Assembly: GCF_002086485.1 (NCBI RefSeq)
Contig: NZ_MVHF01000007.1
Span: forward strand, 62,001 to 126,000
Direction: 5' to 3'
Source of the DNA: Mycobacterium aquaticum
Lineage (GTDB): Bacteria; Actinomycetota; Actinomycetes; Mycobacteriales; Mycobacteriaceae
DNA: 64,000 nucleotides
Positions within the stretch are counted from its first letter, which is position 1, and every line of letters begins with the position of its first letter. The notes below the pieces were generated by a model. That model saw only the letters and a program-made list of their open reading frames with translations, made no database searches and was not told the DNA's origin. This document shows positions 53,194 to 62,173 of the stretch, in pieces. Position numbers and translations under genes: made by a program.

Positions 53194-53841
53194 ATGAGTT
53201 CGATGCTGCCGAACGACAACGCGGGCGGAAACACCTTCGGCCAGGAGCCCATCCCGGTCTTCTACGCGCCCACGTCCGGATACCAGCCGCGGCAGCCCTA
53301 CCAGAAGCCTCCGAACCCGCAGCACCGGTACACGCCGTGGGGTACGCGCGTGGTCGCGTTCGTGATCGACCAGCTGCCCGTCACGGTGTTCCTGGTCATC
53401 GCGATCGCGATCTTGACGGTGGCCATCGGCTCGGTCGCGGGCAGTGACTCGACGTGCCGGCGCCAATTCAGTTGCCCGGGCTATTCGACCAACAGTGAGC
53501 TTGCCCTGTACGGGACGGCCGCGCTGTTCGGCATGGTGCTGCCGTTCACCTTCTCGGTATGGAATTACGGGCAACGGCAGGGGACGACCGGCCAGAGCAT
53601 CGGCAAGAAGGCGATGAAATTTCAGGTCGTCAGTGAGAAGACCGGCGAGCCAATCGGTTTCGGTATGTCGCTGATGCGTCAGATCGTCCACGTCCTCGAC
53701 GGGCTCATCTGCTACCTCGGCTACCTGTTCCCGCTGTGGGACGCCAAGCGCCAGACCTTCGCCGACAAGATCATGTCGACGGTTTGCGTACCGATGAATC
53801 CTGCACCGGTCGCGGGACCGTACCCGGGTTGGTCCGGATAG
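53194..53841 (+). CDS. RDD-family membrane protein, tandem paralog
   Basis: 215 residues. Shorter Pro-rich N terminus and an RDD domain nearly matching the neighbour at 52435: GTTGQSIGKK, PIGFGMSL and DAKRQTFADKIMSTVCVP are shared. The first external loop has two Cys (CRRQFSCPG). Tandem duplication is the likely origin. It starts 12 nt after the neighbour's stop, so both are on one transcript. Confidence 0.85.
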   Translation: MSSMLPNDNAGGNTFGQEPIPVFYAPTSGYQPRQPYQKPPNPQHRYTPWGTRVVAFVIDQLPVTVFLVIAIAILTVAIGSVAGSDSTCRRQFSCPGYSTNSELALYGTAALFGMVLPFTFSVWNYGQRQGTTGQSIGKKAMKFQVVSEKTGEPIGFGMSLMRQIVHVLDGLICYLGYLFPLWDAKRQTFADKIMSTVCVPMNPAPVAGPYPGWSG

Positions 53842-53853
53842 GCTCAACAGGTT

Positions 53854-55008
53854 ATGAGTGAACAGCGCAAGTGGCACGGCCTGGCCACAAAAGCCATCCA
53901 CGCCGGTTACCGCCCCGACCCGGGCACCGGAGCCGTCAACACCCCGATCTACGCCAGTTCGACCTTCGCCCAGGACGGCGTCGGTGGGTTGCGCGGCGGG
54001 TTCGAGTACGCCCGCACCGGCAACCCCACCCGCGCCGCGCTCGAAGCGTCGCTGGCCGCGGTCGAGGAAGCCGACTACGGGCGGGCGTTCAGCTCGGGCA
54101 TGGCCGCCACCGACTGTGCCCTGCGGGCGGTCCTGCGGCCCGGTGACCACGTGGTGATTCCCGACGACGCCTACGGCGGCACGTTCCGGCTCATCGACAA
54201 GGTCTTCTCGCAGTGGGGCATCACCCACACGCCTGCGCCGCTGTCGGACCTCGACGCCGTTAGCGCGGCGATCACTCCGAGCACCCGGATGATCTGGGTG
54301 GAGACGCCGACCAACCCGTTGTTGACCATCGCCGACATCGCGGGGATCGTGCAGATCGCCTCGGCTTCGGGAGTAAAGGTGTTGGTGGACAACACCTTCG
54401 CCTCACCGGCACTGCAGCAGCCGTTGCTGCTCGGCGCGGACATCGTGCTGCATTCGACCACCAAGTACATCGGCGGGCACTCCGACGTGGTCGGTGGTGC
54501 GCTGCTGACCAACGACGAGGAACTCGACACCGCTTTCGCGTTCCTGCAGAACGGGGCGGGCGCGGTGCCAGGGCCGTTCGATGCGTATCTGACCATGCGC
54601 GGGCTCAAGACCCTGGTGCTGCGGATGCGTCAGCACAGTGAAAACGCTGCTCTCATCGCCGAATTCCTCGACGGGCATCCTGCCGTCGAGTCGGTGCTGT
54701 ACCCGGGACTGGAGTCGCACCCCAATCACGACGTCGCGGCGCGGCAGATGAGCGGTTTCGGCGGCATGGTGTCGGTCAGGCTGCGTGGCGGCCCCCAGGC
54801 TGCACGTGAACTGTGCTCGCGCACAGAGATTTTCATTCTCGCCGAGTCGCTCGGCGGCGTTGAGTCGCTGATCGAGTACCCCGGTGCGATGACGCACGCT
54901 TCGACAGCGGGCTCGCAGTTGGAGGTGCCCGACGACCTGGTGCGGCTGTCGGTCGGCATCGAGCACCCCGCCGATCTGCTGGCTGACCTGGAGCAGGCGC
55001 TCAGCTAG
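53854..55008 (+). CDS. metB: Cystathionine gamma-synthase
   Basis: 384 residues, PLP enzyme of the Cys/Met metabolism family. PLP Lys is in HSTTKYIGGHSDVVGG; YARTGNPTRAALE and ETPTNPLLTIADI are family blocks. It makes cystathionine from O-succinyl/acetyl-homoserine and cysteine; some relatives also cleave cystathionine. Position matches Rv1079. A TAGGCT hexamer at 53839 may be the -10 of a nearly leaderless promoter within the preceding gene's end. It is in the same direction as cbs 2.8 kb upstream. Confidence 0.93.
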   Translation: MSEQRKWHGLATKAIHAGYRPDPGTGAVNTPIYASSTFAQDGVGGLRGGFEYARTGNPTRAALEASLAAVEEADYGRAFSSGMAATDCALRAVLRPGDHVVIPDDAYGGTFRLIDKVFSQWGITHTPAPLSDLDAVSAAITPSTRMIWVETPTNPLLTIADIAGIVQIASASGVKVLVDNTFASPALQQPLLLGADIVLHSTTKYIGGHSDVVGGALLTNDEELDTAFAFLQNGAGAVPGPFDAYLTMRGLKTLVLRMRQHSENAALIAEFLDGHPAVESVLYPGLESHPNHDVAARQMSGFGGMVSVRLRGGPQAARELCSRTEIFILAESLGGVESLIEYPGAMTHASTAGSQLEVPDDLVRLSVGIEHPADLLADLEQALS

Positions 55009-55026
55009 TCACGCGGGAGACACTGA

Positions 55027-55692
55027 CTAGCCCATCAGAGCGGGGCGCAGGGTCGACGTCGTCACCGCCAGGTTCATCTCGGCCAACCCGGCGGCGGTGT
55101 CGTCGACCCATGCGCCCGTGGTGATCTCGGTCGCGCGGGCATGCACCCAGCGCCAGCCCCGCTCGTTGAGGCTGAGCACGGCGCCCAGACCGTCGACGGC
55201 GTGTAGCAGGCAGATGATGGCAGCGATCGCCGGAACCGGGTTCTGCCCGTCGAACAACGCGCCCAGCAGTGCTGCGCGGGCCAGACCGACGCGTTCCCGA
55301 TCGGCCAGCGGCCAGCAGTATGTTGCGCGAAAACCCTTGCCCGGCATGCGAACTCGATGGATCTGGCCGATTCTCTCCAGATGCAGTTCAAGCGCGGGCT
55401 GGATCGACTTGCCGAGTTTGGTCAGCGCTGAGTCCGCCGACAGCGGCCGCTGCCGCAGCAGCTGGAACGCCGGGTCGGTGACCGGATCGGACGGCCCAGT
55501 GCCTTCCAGTGCGATCAGTAGACCCGGCTCCATCGGTTCGTCGGCCAATGCCGGCCGGATCCGGCAAGCGTAGGCGAGGTCGAGGAGGGCGGCGGCGGCC
55601 AAGACTCGTTCCCGGCGCCGCCGGTCCAGACCAGGCTGCGCGGAGGCATTGTCCAGCAACAGCAGAAAGAGATCTTCGGCGATTTGCGCCAT
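55027..55692 (-). CDS. GPP34-family (GOLPH3-like) protein
   Basis: 221 residues, all-helical. DLFLLLLDNAS, RRRERVLAAAALLDLAYA and LGKSIQPALELHLERIGQIHRV fit the Golgi phosphoprotein 3 family, which is common in actinobacteria. Eukaryotic members bind phosphatidylinositol-4-phosphate; bacterial roles are unknown, presumably membrane-peripheral. It is convergent with metB (18 bp) and downstream of greA on the same strand. I do not recall a gene here in M. tuberculosis. Confidence 0.82.
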   Translation of the reverse strand: MAQIAEDLFLLLLDNASAQPGLDRRRRERVLAAAALLDLAYACRIRPALADEPMEPGLLIALEGTGPSDPVTDPAFQLLRQRPLSADSALTKLGKSIQPALELHLERIGQIHRVRMPGKGFRATYCWPLADRERVGLARAALLGALFDGQNPVPAIAAIICLLHAVDGLGAVLSLNERGWRWVHARATEITTGAWVDDTAAGLAEMNLAVTTSTLRPALMG

Positions 55693-55717
55693 TGCCCCGA
55701 CTGTAGTGCTTCCCCCG

Positions 55718-55748
55718 CGAGCCGTACGTCTACGAGTGGTACGGCTCG
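55718..55748 (-). terminator. Hairpin at the 3' end of greA
   Basis: Arms CGAGCCGTAC (55718-55727) and GTACGGCTCG (55739-55748) with an 11-nt loop; the stem includes the greA stop codon. On the minus strand it lies between greA and the GPP34 gene. Confidence 0.65.
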
Positions 55749-56224
55749 GCGCTGACCAGCGTGACCTTGACAGTGTTGCCGTTGGGCACCGTGTAGGTGC
55801 GGGTCTCGCCGACCTTGGCGTCGATCAGGGCCCCACCGAGCGGCGAGTTGGGCGAGTACACCTCGAGTTTGCCGTCGCTGATGCCCTCCTGGCGGGTGGC
55901 GATCAGGAACGTCTCGGTGTCGCTCTTGTCGTCGTCGTAGTAGACCTTGACCACCGAGCCGGGCAGCGCAACGCCGGACTGCTTGGGGGCTTCGCCCACC
56001 TTGGCGTTGTTGAGCAGTTCCTGCAGCTGGCGGATGCGGGCCTCCTGCTGGCCCTGCTCTTCGCGGGCAGCGTGGTAGCCGCCGTTCTCGCGCAGATCGC
56101 CCTCTTCGCGGCGGTCGTTGATCTCGGCGGCGATGATCGGCCGGTTCGCGATCAGCTGATCCAGTTCGGCCTTCAGCCGGTCGAAAGCTTCCTGGGTGAG
56201 CCAGGTGACCTGGGTGTCGGTCAT
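55730..56224 (-). CDS. greA: Transcription elongation factor GreA
   Basis: 164 residues. An N-terminal coiled coil ([45 protein letters not shown]) carries the DLRENG tip whose acidic residues stimulate RNA polymerase transcript cleavage. The FKBP-like C-terminal domain ends [16 protein letters not shown]. Start and length match Rv1080c. Confidence 0.95.
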   Translation of the reverse strand: MTDTQVTWLTQEAFDRLKAELDQLIANRPIIAAEINDRREEGDLRENGGYHAAREEQGQQEARIRQLQELLNNAKVGEAPKQSGVALPGSVVKVYYDDDKSDTETFLIATRQEGISDGKLEVYSPNSPLGGALIDAKVGETRTYTVPNGNTVKVTLVSAEPYHS

Positions 56225-56284
56225 GTCTTCGCGCTCCTGTCGTTGTTGCCTCGCATGCGAAAGCCTCGGTTTCGGGCCGGGATC

Positions 56285-56358
56285 GTTCCGCGTGTATTGC
56301 CGCTAGCGCAAGTGATTTCTGCGGGCTAATGCAGCAATACACGGCCCCAGCGCGGAAC
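56285..56358. promoter_or_regulatory. Compound inverted repeat upstream of greA
   Basis: Inner arms CGTGTATTGC (56291-56300) and GCAATACACG (56334-56343); outer arms GTTCCGCG (56285-56292) and CGCGGAAC (56351-56358). CCGTGTAT occurs a third time just after. The 215-bp gap 56225-56439 between greA and the upstream gene thus holds a strong structure of unknown role. Confidence 0.55.
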
Positions 56359-56439
56359 CGTGTATCCGGCCAGTTTAGCACCGAACAGACAGCCGATCTT
56401 CATGTATTCGCAGTTCGGCGTTTGTTGCGTCGGCTCAAA

Positions 56440-56862
56440 TCAAGGCGCTACCAGGTACGATGGCACGTCCGTCCCGCAGCCGTAGACGTCACCGACGACG
56501 GGTGGCTTGCTGGATTTCACCACCGCGGTGACCTGAACCGTCTTCTGCGTCGACGGACCGACCAGGATTTCGCGTCTGCCGGTCTCCCCGCCGTCGATGG
56601 AGCGGGCCCGCACGATGCAGACCACCGGCCGCGACGGGTCGGGACGGGTCACCCCGATGGTCACCGAGACGCTGTCGTCACCGACCAACTCGTAGGCCGT
56701 GAGCTCGCCTTTCACATCGTTGTTGGCGAATTTGTGCCATGCGGCGACCGCGAGGAGGACCCCCGCAACCACCACGAGAGCAAGGATCGCGACGAGGACC
56801 CAGCGACGGTTTCGGCGGGGCAGAGACTGTCGTCCGTACCGGGCGACGGGGCGTTCGATCAT
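56440..56862 (-). CDS. DUF4307 membrane protein (Rv1081c-like)
   Basis: 140 residues. Basic N terminus, one membrane helix (about 21-43), then a ~95-residue extracytoplasmic beta domain with two Cys in CIVRARS and YGCGTDVPSY. This fits DUF4307, a small conserved actinobacterial family of unknown function. The ATG at 56862 is close to a TATAGT element (56874-56879 on the opposite strand), suggesting a near-leaderless transcript. The frame stays open far upstream through mca, antisense, and is not coding. Confidence 0.82.
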   Translation of the reverse strand: MIERPVARYGRQSLPRRNRRWVLVAILALVVVAGVLLAVAAWHKFANNDVKGELTAYELVGDDSVSVTIGVTRPDPSRPVVCIVRARSIDGGETGRREILVGPSTQKTVQVTAVVKSSKPPVVGDVYGCGTDVPSYLVAP

Positions 56863-56952
56863 CAGAACTGGAACTATAGGCGGGGACAGCCTGCGGCCAA
56901 CCGGCGCAGGTCTCGGATTACACAAGAGGTCGCCGTAGTTAGATGAGACGAA

Positions 56953-57819
56953 ATGAGTGAACTGCGGTTGATGGCGGTGCACGCCCACCCGGACGACGAG
57001 TCCAGCAAGGGTGCGGCGACCACCGCGCGCTATGCGGCCAAAGGTGTGCGCGTCATGGTTGTCACGCTGACCGGCGGCGAGCGCGGAGACATTCTGAACC
57101 CGGCGATGGACATCCCGGAGGTGCACGGCCGCATCGCCGAGGTGCGGCGCGACGAGATGGCCAAGGCCGCCGAGATCCTGGGCGTCGAGCACCACTGGCT
57201 GGGCTTTGTCGACTCCGGGCTGCCCGAGGGAGACCCCCTGCCGCCGCTGCCCGACGGCTGCTTCGGCGTGGTGCCCATCGAAGAGCCGATATCCCGGCTG
57301 GTGCGGGTGATCCGGGAATTCCGGCCGCACGTGATGACCACGTACGACGAGAACGGCGGATATCCGCACCCCGACCACATCCGCTGCCACCAGGTGTCGG
57401 TCGCCGCGTACGAGGCCGCCGCCGACCACGTGCAGTTCCCCGACGCCGGCGACCCGTGGAGCGTCTCCAAGCTGTACTACAACCACGGGTTCCTGCGAGA
57501 GCGCATGCAACTGCTGCAGGACGAGTTCGCCAAGAACGGCCAGGAGGGTCCGTTCGCCAAATGGCTCGAACATTGGGACCCGGAGCACGACGCGTTCGCG
57601 GGCCGGGTCACCACCCGGATCGAATGCGCCGAGTACTTCAGTCAGCGTGACGATGCGCTGCGTGCACATGCCACCCAGATCGACCCCAACGGTCACTTCT
57701 TCCACGCGCCGATCGAATGGCAGCAACGGTTGTGGCCGACCGAGGAGTTCGAGCTGGCCCGGTCCCGGGTGCCGGTAAGCCTGCCCGAGGATGATCTGTT
57801 CAGTGGGATTGAAAAGTGA
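56953..57819 (+). CDS. mca: Mycothiol S-conjugate amidase
   Basis: 288 residues, zinc amidase of the LmbE/MshB family. The zinc site is AHPDDE (residues 11-16) with a later His in [18 protein letters not shown] and [13 protein letters not shown] are conserved. It cleaves mycothiol S-conjugates for detoxification, releasing mercapturates. Its stop overlaps the next ATG by 1 nt. Position matches Rv1082. Confidence 0.95.
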   Translation: MSELRLMAVHAHPDDESSKGAATTARYAAKGVRVMVVTLTGGERGDILNPAMDIPEVHGRIAEVRRDEMAKAAEILGVEHHWLGFVDSGLPEGDPLPPLPDGCFGVVPIEEPISRLVRVIREFRPHVMTTYDENGGYPHPDHIRCHQVSVAAYEAAADHVQFPDAGDPWSVSKLYYNHGFLRERMQLLQDEFAKNGQEGPFAKWLEHWDPEHDAFAGRVTTRIECAEYFSQRDDALRAHATQIDPNGHFFHAPIEWQQRLWPTEEFELARSRVPVSLPEDDLFSGIEK

Positions 57820-58121
57820 TGGATACCCTGACGGCCGTCGTGACGCTTCTTGCCGACGAGCCCCGCAACACCGGACCGGACTTCGGTAAGGCCAGCCCGT
57901 TCGGCCTGCTGATCACGGTAGCGCTGCTGGTAGGCACGTTTGCGCTGGTCTGGTCGATGAACCGGCACCTGCGCAAGCTGCCCGAATCGTTCGACCCTGA
58001 GCATCCTGAGCCCGACCAGGCGCTCGACGACGGTACGGTGGAAGCCACGGAAGACGAACATTCCGACGACACCTCTGAGGAGCGATCCGACGACCGACAG
58101 CCGCGTGAGTCCGGGGGGTAA
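57819..58121 (+). CDS. Small single-helix membrane protein (Rv1083-like)
   Basis: 100 residues. One membrane helix (about 29-48, FGLLITVALLVGTFALVWS) is followed by a short basic patch and an acidic C-terminal tail (Asp/Glu/Ser). Translationally coupled to mca (TGATG) and overlapping the next gene by 17 nt, so it is part of a three-gene unit. Function unknown. Confidence 0.85.
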   Translation: MDTLTAVVTLLADEPRNTGPDFGKASPFGLLITVALLVGTFALVWSMNRHLRKLPESFDPEHPEPDQALDDGTVEATEDEHSDDTSEERSDDRQPRESGG

Positions 58122-60114
58122 CACCCTCGCCGGGGCCACCAGCCCCTACCTGCGCCAGCACGCCGACAATCCGGTGCACTGGCGGCAATGGTCGCCCGAA
58201 GCGCTGGCCGAGGCGGCCGCACGCGACGTCCCGATCCTGCTGTCGATCGGCTACGCGGCTTGTCATTGGTGCCATGTGATGGCTCACGAATCCTTCGAGG
58301 ATCCCGAGGTCGCGGCCGCCGCCAACGACGGGTTCGTCTGCATCAAGGTCGACCGTGAGGAACGCCCTGACCTCGATGCCGTCTACATGAACGCCACGGT
58401 GGCGTTGACCGGGCAGGGCGGCTGGCCGATGACCTGCTTCCTGACTCCTGACGGGCGCCCGTTCTTCTGCGGTACCTACTACCCGAAGCTGGGCTTCCTG
58501 CAGCTGCTGGCGGCGGTGGCCGAGACCTGGCGCGATCGGCGCGACGACGTCGAGCGGGCGTCGGAGCAGATCGCGACCGAACTGCGGTCGATGTCCGCCG
58601 GGCTGCCGGACGGCGGCGCGCCCGTGGGACCCGAACTGTGCGATCACGCGGTGGCCGCGGTGCTGCGCGACGAGGACGGTGCCCACGGCGGGTTCGGCAA
58701 AGCGCCGAAGTTCCCGCCCTCGGCGCTGCTGGAAGGCCTGCTGCGGCATTACGAACGCACCGGGTCCGGCGCGGTCCTGCAGGCCGTCGAGCGCACCGGC
58801 GCGGCGATGGCCCGCGGCGGCATCTATGACCAGCTGGCGGGCGGGTTCGCCCGGTACAGCGTCGATCCGTACTGGGTGGTGCCGCACTTCGAGAAGATGC
58901 TGTACGACAACGCGTTGCTGCTGCGGGCGTATGCGCACTGGGCGCGGCGCACCGGGAATCCGTTGGCACGCAAGGTGGCCGAGGAGACGGCCGGCTTCAT
59001 CATCGCCGGGCTCGGGGCCGACGGGATGTTCACCGCGTCGCTGGACGCCGATGCGGCCGGGCGTGAGGGGCTGACGTACGTGTGGACGCCCGGTGAATTG
59101 GCCGAAGTGCTCGGTGACGACGACGGAGACTGGGCGGCTTCGCTTTTCGCCGTCACCGCCGACGGAACCTTCGAGCACGGCGCGTCTGTGCTGCAGCTGC
59201 CCGTCGACCCCGACGACACCTCCAGGTTCGCATGCGTCCGCTCGAAGTTGTTGGCGCACCGCGGTACCCGTCCGCAACCCGCACGCGACGACAAGGTGGT
59301 CTCGGCGTGGAACGGGTTGGCCATCACCGCCCTGGCCGAAGCCTCGGTGGCTCTCGACAACCCCGAATACCTCACTGCCGCTTCGGAATGCGCACGCCGG
59401 CTACTGGATCTGCACCTCGTCGACGGCCGGCTACGCCGGGCCAGCCTCGGCGGCCGGGTGGGGGACAGCGCGGCAATCCTGGAGGACTACGCCGCGCTGA
59501 CGACTGGGCTGCTGACGCTCTATCAGCTCACCGGATCCTGGTTGCCCGAGGCGCTGGGACTGCTGGACACCGCGCTGCAGCATTACGCCGATCCGCAGCG
59601 GCCGGGCCGCTGGTTCGACACTGCCGACGACGCCGAGCAGCTCATGGTGCGGCCCGCCGACCCCGTCGACGGGGCCACGCCGTCGGGTGCGTCGCTGATC
59701 GCCGAGGCGCTGCAACTGGCTGCGCATCTGACCGCGTCGGAAACGTACGCGGCCGCCGCACAGGACACGCTGGCTTCGGCGACACCGATCCTGGCTCGGG
59801 CGCCCCGCTCGGGCGGACACTGGCTCGCGGTGGCCGAGGCGCAGATCCGCGGGCCCATCCAGGTCGCAGTGGCGTGCAACCGATCGCCGGCCGAATTGCT
59901 CACCGCCGCACGCGCACTGGCTCCCGGTGGGGCCATCGTCGTCGGCGGCCCAGCGAACTCGTCCGCCTTGCTGGAAGGACGCGACCGCGTCGACGGAGCC
60001 GACGCGGCGTACGTCTGCCGCGGCCGCGTGTGCGACCTGCCCGTCACCACGGTCGGGGATCTCGCGGTCTCACTGGCCGGTCAACCCGAGGACGGCCGAC
60101 GCGGCGCCGTGTAG
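58105..60114 (+). CDS. Thioredoxin-domain (YyaL/DUF255-type) protein (Rv1084-like)
   Basis: 669 residues. The N-terminal DUF255 thioredoxin-like domain has SPYLRQHADNPVHWRQW, GYAACHWCHVM with the CXXC pair and GQGGWPMTCFLTPDG. An (alpha/alpha)6-barrel glycosidase-like domain follows (GGIYDQLAGGFARYSVDPYWVVPHFEKMLYDNA), then a C-terminal region. Function is uncertain; relatives (spermatogenesis-associated 20) may be redox or sugar enzymes. The GTG at 58105 lies within the preceding gene. Confidence 0.9.
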   Translation: MSPGGNTLAGATSPYLRQHADNPVHWRQWSPEALAEAAARDVPILLSIGYAACHWCHVMAHESFEDPEVAAAANDGFVCIKVDREERPDLDAVYMNATVALTGQGGWPMTCFLTPDGRPFFCGTYYPKLGFLQLLAAVAETWRDRRDDVERASEQIATELRSMSAGLPDGGAPVGPELCDHAVAAVLRDEDGAHGGFGKAPKFPPSALLEGLLRHYERTGSGAVLQAVERTGAAMARGGIYDQLAGGFARYSVDPYWVVPHFEKMLYDNALLLRAYAHWARRTGNPLARKVAEETAGFIIAGLGADGMFTASLDADAAGREGLTYVWTPGELAEVLGDDDGDWAASLFAVTADGTFEHGASVLQLPVDPDDTSRFACVRSKLLAHRGTRPQPARDDKVVSAWNGLAITALAEASVALDNPEYLTAASECARRLLDLHLVDGRLRRASLGGRVGDSAAILEDYAALTTGLLTLYQLTGSWLPEALGLLDTALQHYADPQRPGRWFDTADDAEQLMVRPADPVDGATPSGASLIAEALQLAAHLTASETYAAAAQDTLASATPILARAPRSGGHWLAVAEAQIRGPIQVAVACNRSPAELLTAARALAPGGAIVVGGPANSSALLEGRDRVDGADAAYVCRGRVCDLPVTTVGDLAVSLAGQPEDGRRGAV

Positions 60115-60117
60115 CCT
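60112..60117 (+). promoter_or_regulatory. -10 candidate for a leaderless transcript
   Basis: TAGCCT overlaps the upstream stop codon and ends 8 nt before the ATG at 60125. It fits TANNNT, but may be a chance match created by the stop codon. Confidence 0.3.
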
Positions 60118-60124
60118 CGCGGCC

Positions 60125-60499
60125 ATGCCGAACGTCGAGCACATCACCCAGACCGTCAACCGCTACCTCGAGCTGGTCGCCAACGGAAGTGCTGATGAGA
60201 TCGCCGAGCTCTACGCAGACGATGCGACCGTCGAGGACCCGGTGGGCGGCGGCGAGGTGCACATCGGACGGGCCGCCATCCGCGGCTTCTACGCCAACGT
60301 CGAGAACATCAAGAGCAAGACCGAACTGGTGACGCTGCGGGTCGCCGGGCACGAGGCTGCGTTCCATTTCCGGCTCACGCTGGACTTCGGCAACAGCGGC
60401 ATGCGGATCGAGCCCATCGACGTCATGGTGTTCGACGCCGACGGCAAGATCTCGGCGATGAAGGCCTACTGGTCGCCTGCTGACACCGTCAAGCTGTAG
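60125..60499 (+). CDS. Steroid delta-isomerase-like protein (SnoaL/KSI fold)
   Basis: 124 residues of the NTF2-like fold. The catalytic Tyr and Asp of ketosteroid isomerases have counterparts in VNRYLELV and LYADDATVEDPVG, with a second acid in IDVMVFDADG. It would move a double bond in a 3-oxo steroid. It lies between the Rv1084-like and Rv1085c-like genes, where I recall no such gene in M. tuberculosis. Confidence 0.85.
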   Translation: MPNVEHITQTVNRYLELVANGSADEIAELYADDATVEDPVGGGEVHIGRAAIRGFYANVENIKSKTELVTLRVAGHEAAFHFRLTLDFGNSGMRIEPIDVMVFDADGKISAMKAYWSPADTVKL

Positions 60500-60506
60500 G
60501 GCGGGC

Positions 60507-61304
60507 TCAGAACACCGCGAACCACATGGCGATGTAGTGGCAGATCGCCGCCACCGCCGTGCAGGCGTGGAAGAACTCGTGGTGGCCGAACGTCGTCGGC
60601 CACGGGTTGGGCCACTTCAGTGCGTAGAGCACGCCACCGATGCTGTACAGCGCGCCACCGACGATCAGCAGCACCACCGCCGCCACGCCGGCGCCGTTCA
60701 TGATCGGGCCGATGAACCAGGCGGCCACCCAGCCCAGCAGGATGTAGAGCGGTACCCCCAGCCAGCGCGGCGCCGACGGCCAGAACATCTTCAACAGGAC
60801 GCCCGCGATGGCCCCGCCCCAGACGATCCAGAACAGCACCATGCCTTTGGATTCCGGCAGGGCCAGCAGCGCGAAAGGGGTGTAGCTGCCCGCGATGAAG
60901 ATGAAGATCATCGAGTGGTCTGCGCGCTTCATCCACTTGCGGGCGTCCGCTGATTTCCAGGTCACCCGGTGATAGGTGCCACTGACCGCGAACATTGCCA
61001 CGATGGTGAAGGTGTAGAGCAGTGTCGCCAGGCCGGCGCGAGTGGACTCTACCGACCACGACACAGACACCAAGGCAGCACCGGCGATGAACGCGACAAC
61101 CGCCGAATAGACGTGGATCCAGCCGCGGGCGCGCGGCCTGCCGAGGAACTGGGCGACGCCGTCGGCGACAGCCTCGGGCAGATCTTCGGCGGGTCTGCTC
61201 CCTGCTGCCGCTGAGCGGTAGGGCTTGGTGGCATCGATCGGCGCGGCTTGATCCGTGCTCCTCGCGTCCGCGGTCATATCGGTGCTCCTCGCGTCCGCGG
61301 TCAT
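60507..61304 (-). CDS. Hemolysin III/YqfA-family membrane protein (Rv1085c-like)
   Basis: 265 residues with seven membrane helices of the PAQR/hemolysin III superfamily: SGTYHRVTW and [18 protein letters not shown] in the first half, [22 protein letters not shown] at the end, with Ser, Asp and His residues conserved as metal ligands. Likely a metal-dependent membrane hydrolase or stress factor. The N terminus duplicates MTADARSTD exactly because the gene begins with a 27-bp tandem repeat. GGAGGT precedes the first ATG. Confidence 0.9.
   Translation of the reverse strand: MTADARSTDMTADARSTDQAAPIDATKPYRSAAAGSRPAEDLPEAVADGVAQFLGRPRARGWIHVYSAVVAFIAGAALVSVSWSVESTRAGLATLLYTFTIVAMFAVSGTYHRVTWKSADARKWMKRADHSMIFIFIAGSYTPFALLALPESKGMVLFWIVWGGAIAGVLLKMFWPSAPRWLGVPLYILLGWVAAWFIGPIMNGAGVAAVVLLIVGGALYSIGGVLYALKWPNPWPTTFGHHEFFHACTAVAAICHYIAMWFAVF
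61251..61304 (-). repeat. 27-bp tandem duplication at the hemolysin III start
   Basis: Copies at 61278-61304 and 61251-61277 differ at one base. Each contains an ATG, and the GAGGAG in copy 1 sits where a ribosome site for the second ATG would be, so translation could begin at either copy. Confidence 0.9.
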
Positions 61305-61360
61305 GTCACCTCCGTTTAACAGCCATGAGTTCGCTGACTATGACAGTAGTCTGGATTCTC

Positions 61361-62152
61361 GTGGACATCATTCCCCCGCGGCTCAAAGAACCGGCCTACC
61401 GGCTCTACGAGATGCGGTTGCGTCAGGAGTTGGCGCAGTCCAAAGCCCAACTGCCCCGGCACATCGCGGTTCTGTGCGACGGCAACCGGCGGTGGGCGCG
61501 TGAGGCAGGTCACGACGATGTCAGCATCGGCTATCGCATGGGCGCGGCCAAGATCGCCGAGATGCTGCGGTGGTGCCAGGCCGCAGGCATCGAAATGGCG
61601 ACGGTGTACCTGCTCTCGACCGAGAACCTGCAACGCGACCCCGAAGAGTTGTCCGGCCTGATCGAGATCATCACCGACGTGGTCGAAGAGATCTGCGCGC
61701 CGGCCAACAAGTGGAGCGTGCGCACGGTCGGCGATCTGTCGTTGCTCGGCGACGAACCGGCCCGCCGGTTGCGCGAGGCAGTGGAGAGCACCAACGGCAA
61801 CGGCGGCAAGTTCCATGTCAACGTGGCGGTAGCCTACGGTGGCAGGCAGGAGATCGTCGACGCCGTCCGCTCGCTGCTCAACAAGGAGCTCGCCAACGGC
61901 GCCACCGCCGAGCAGCTCATCGACGCCGTGACCGCCGAGGGCATCTCGGAGAACCTCTACACCTCGGGCCAACCCGATCCTGATCTGGTCATCCGGACGT
62001 CGGGGGAGCAGCGGTTGAGCGGATTCCTGTTGTGGCAGAGCGCCTATTCGGAGATGTGGTTCACCGAGGCGTACTGGCCCGCGTTCCGGCGCGTGGATTT
62101 TCTGCGCGCGCTGCGCGACTACACCGCGAGGCACCGCCGCTTCGGCAAGTAG
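61361..62152 (+). CDS. Short-chain Z-isoprenyl diphosphate synthase (Rv1086-like)
   Basis: 263 residues, cis-prenyltransferase. The catalytic Asp is in AVLCDGNRRWAREAG; STENLQRDPEEL, GGRQEIVDA and the diphosphate-binding DLVIRTSGEQRLSGFLLWQSAYSE are intact. It makes short Z-polyprenyl diphosphate (Z-farnesyl diphosphate in M. tuberculosis) for decaprenyl phosphate and cell-wall synthesis. The GTG at 61361 gives the N terminus DIIPPRLKEPAYRLYE found in relatives and may be leaderless (TAGTCT at 61347-61352); the ATG at 61325 is an alternative. Confidence 0.92.
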   Translation: MDIIPPRLKEPAYRLYEMRLRQELAQSKAQLPRHIAVLCDGNRRWAREAGHDDVSIGYRMGAAKIAEMLRWCQAAGIEMATVYLLSTENLQRDPEELSGLIEIITDVVEEICAPANKWSVRTVGDLSLLGDEPARRLREAVESTNGNGGKFHVNVAVAYGGRQEIVDAVRSLLNKELANGATAEQLIDAVTAEGISENLYTSGQPDPDLVIRTSGEQRLSGFLLWQSAYSEMWFTEAYWPAFRRVDFLRALRDYTARHRRFGK

Positions 62153-62173
62153 GCGCGTGCCACACTGGGATTC

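Noticed and set aside
56863..57726. Minus-strand extension of the DUF4307 gene through mca
   Set aside because: It is antisense to a certain gene; long open shadow frames are normal at this G+C.
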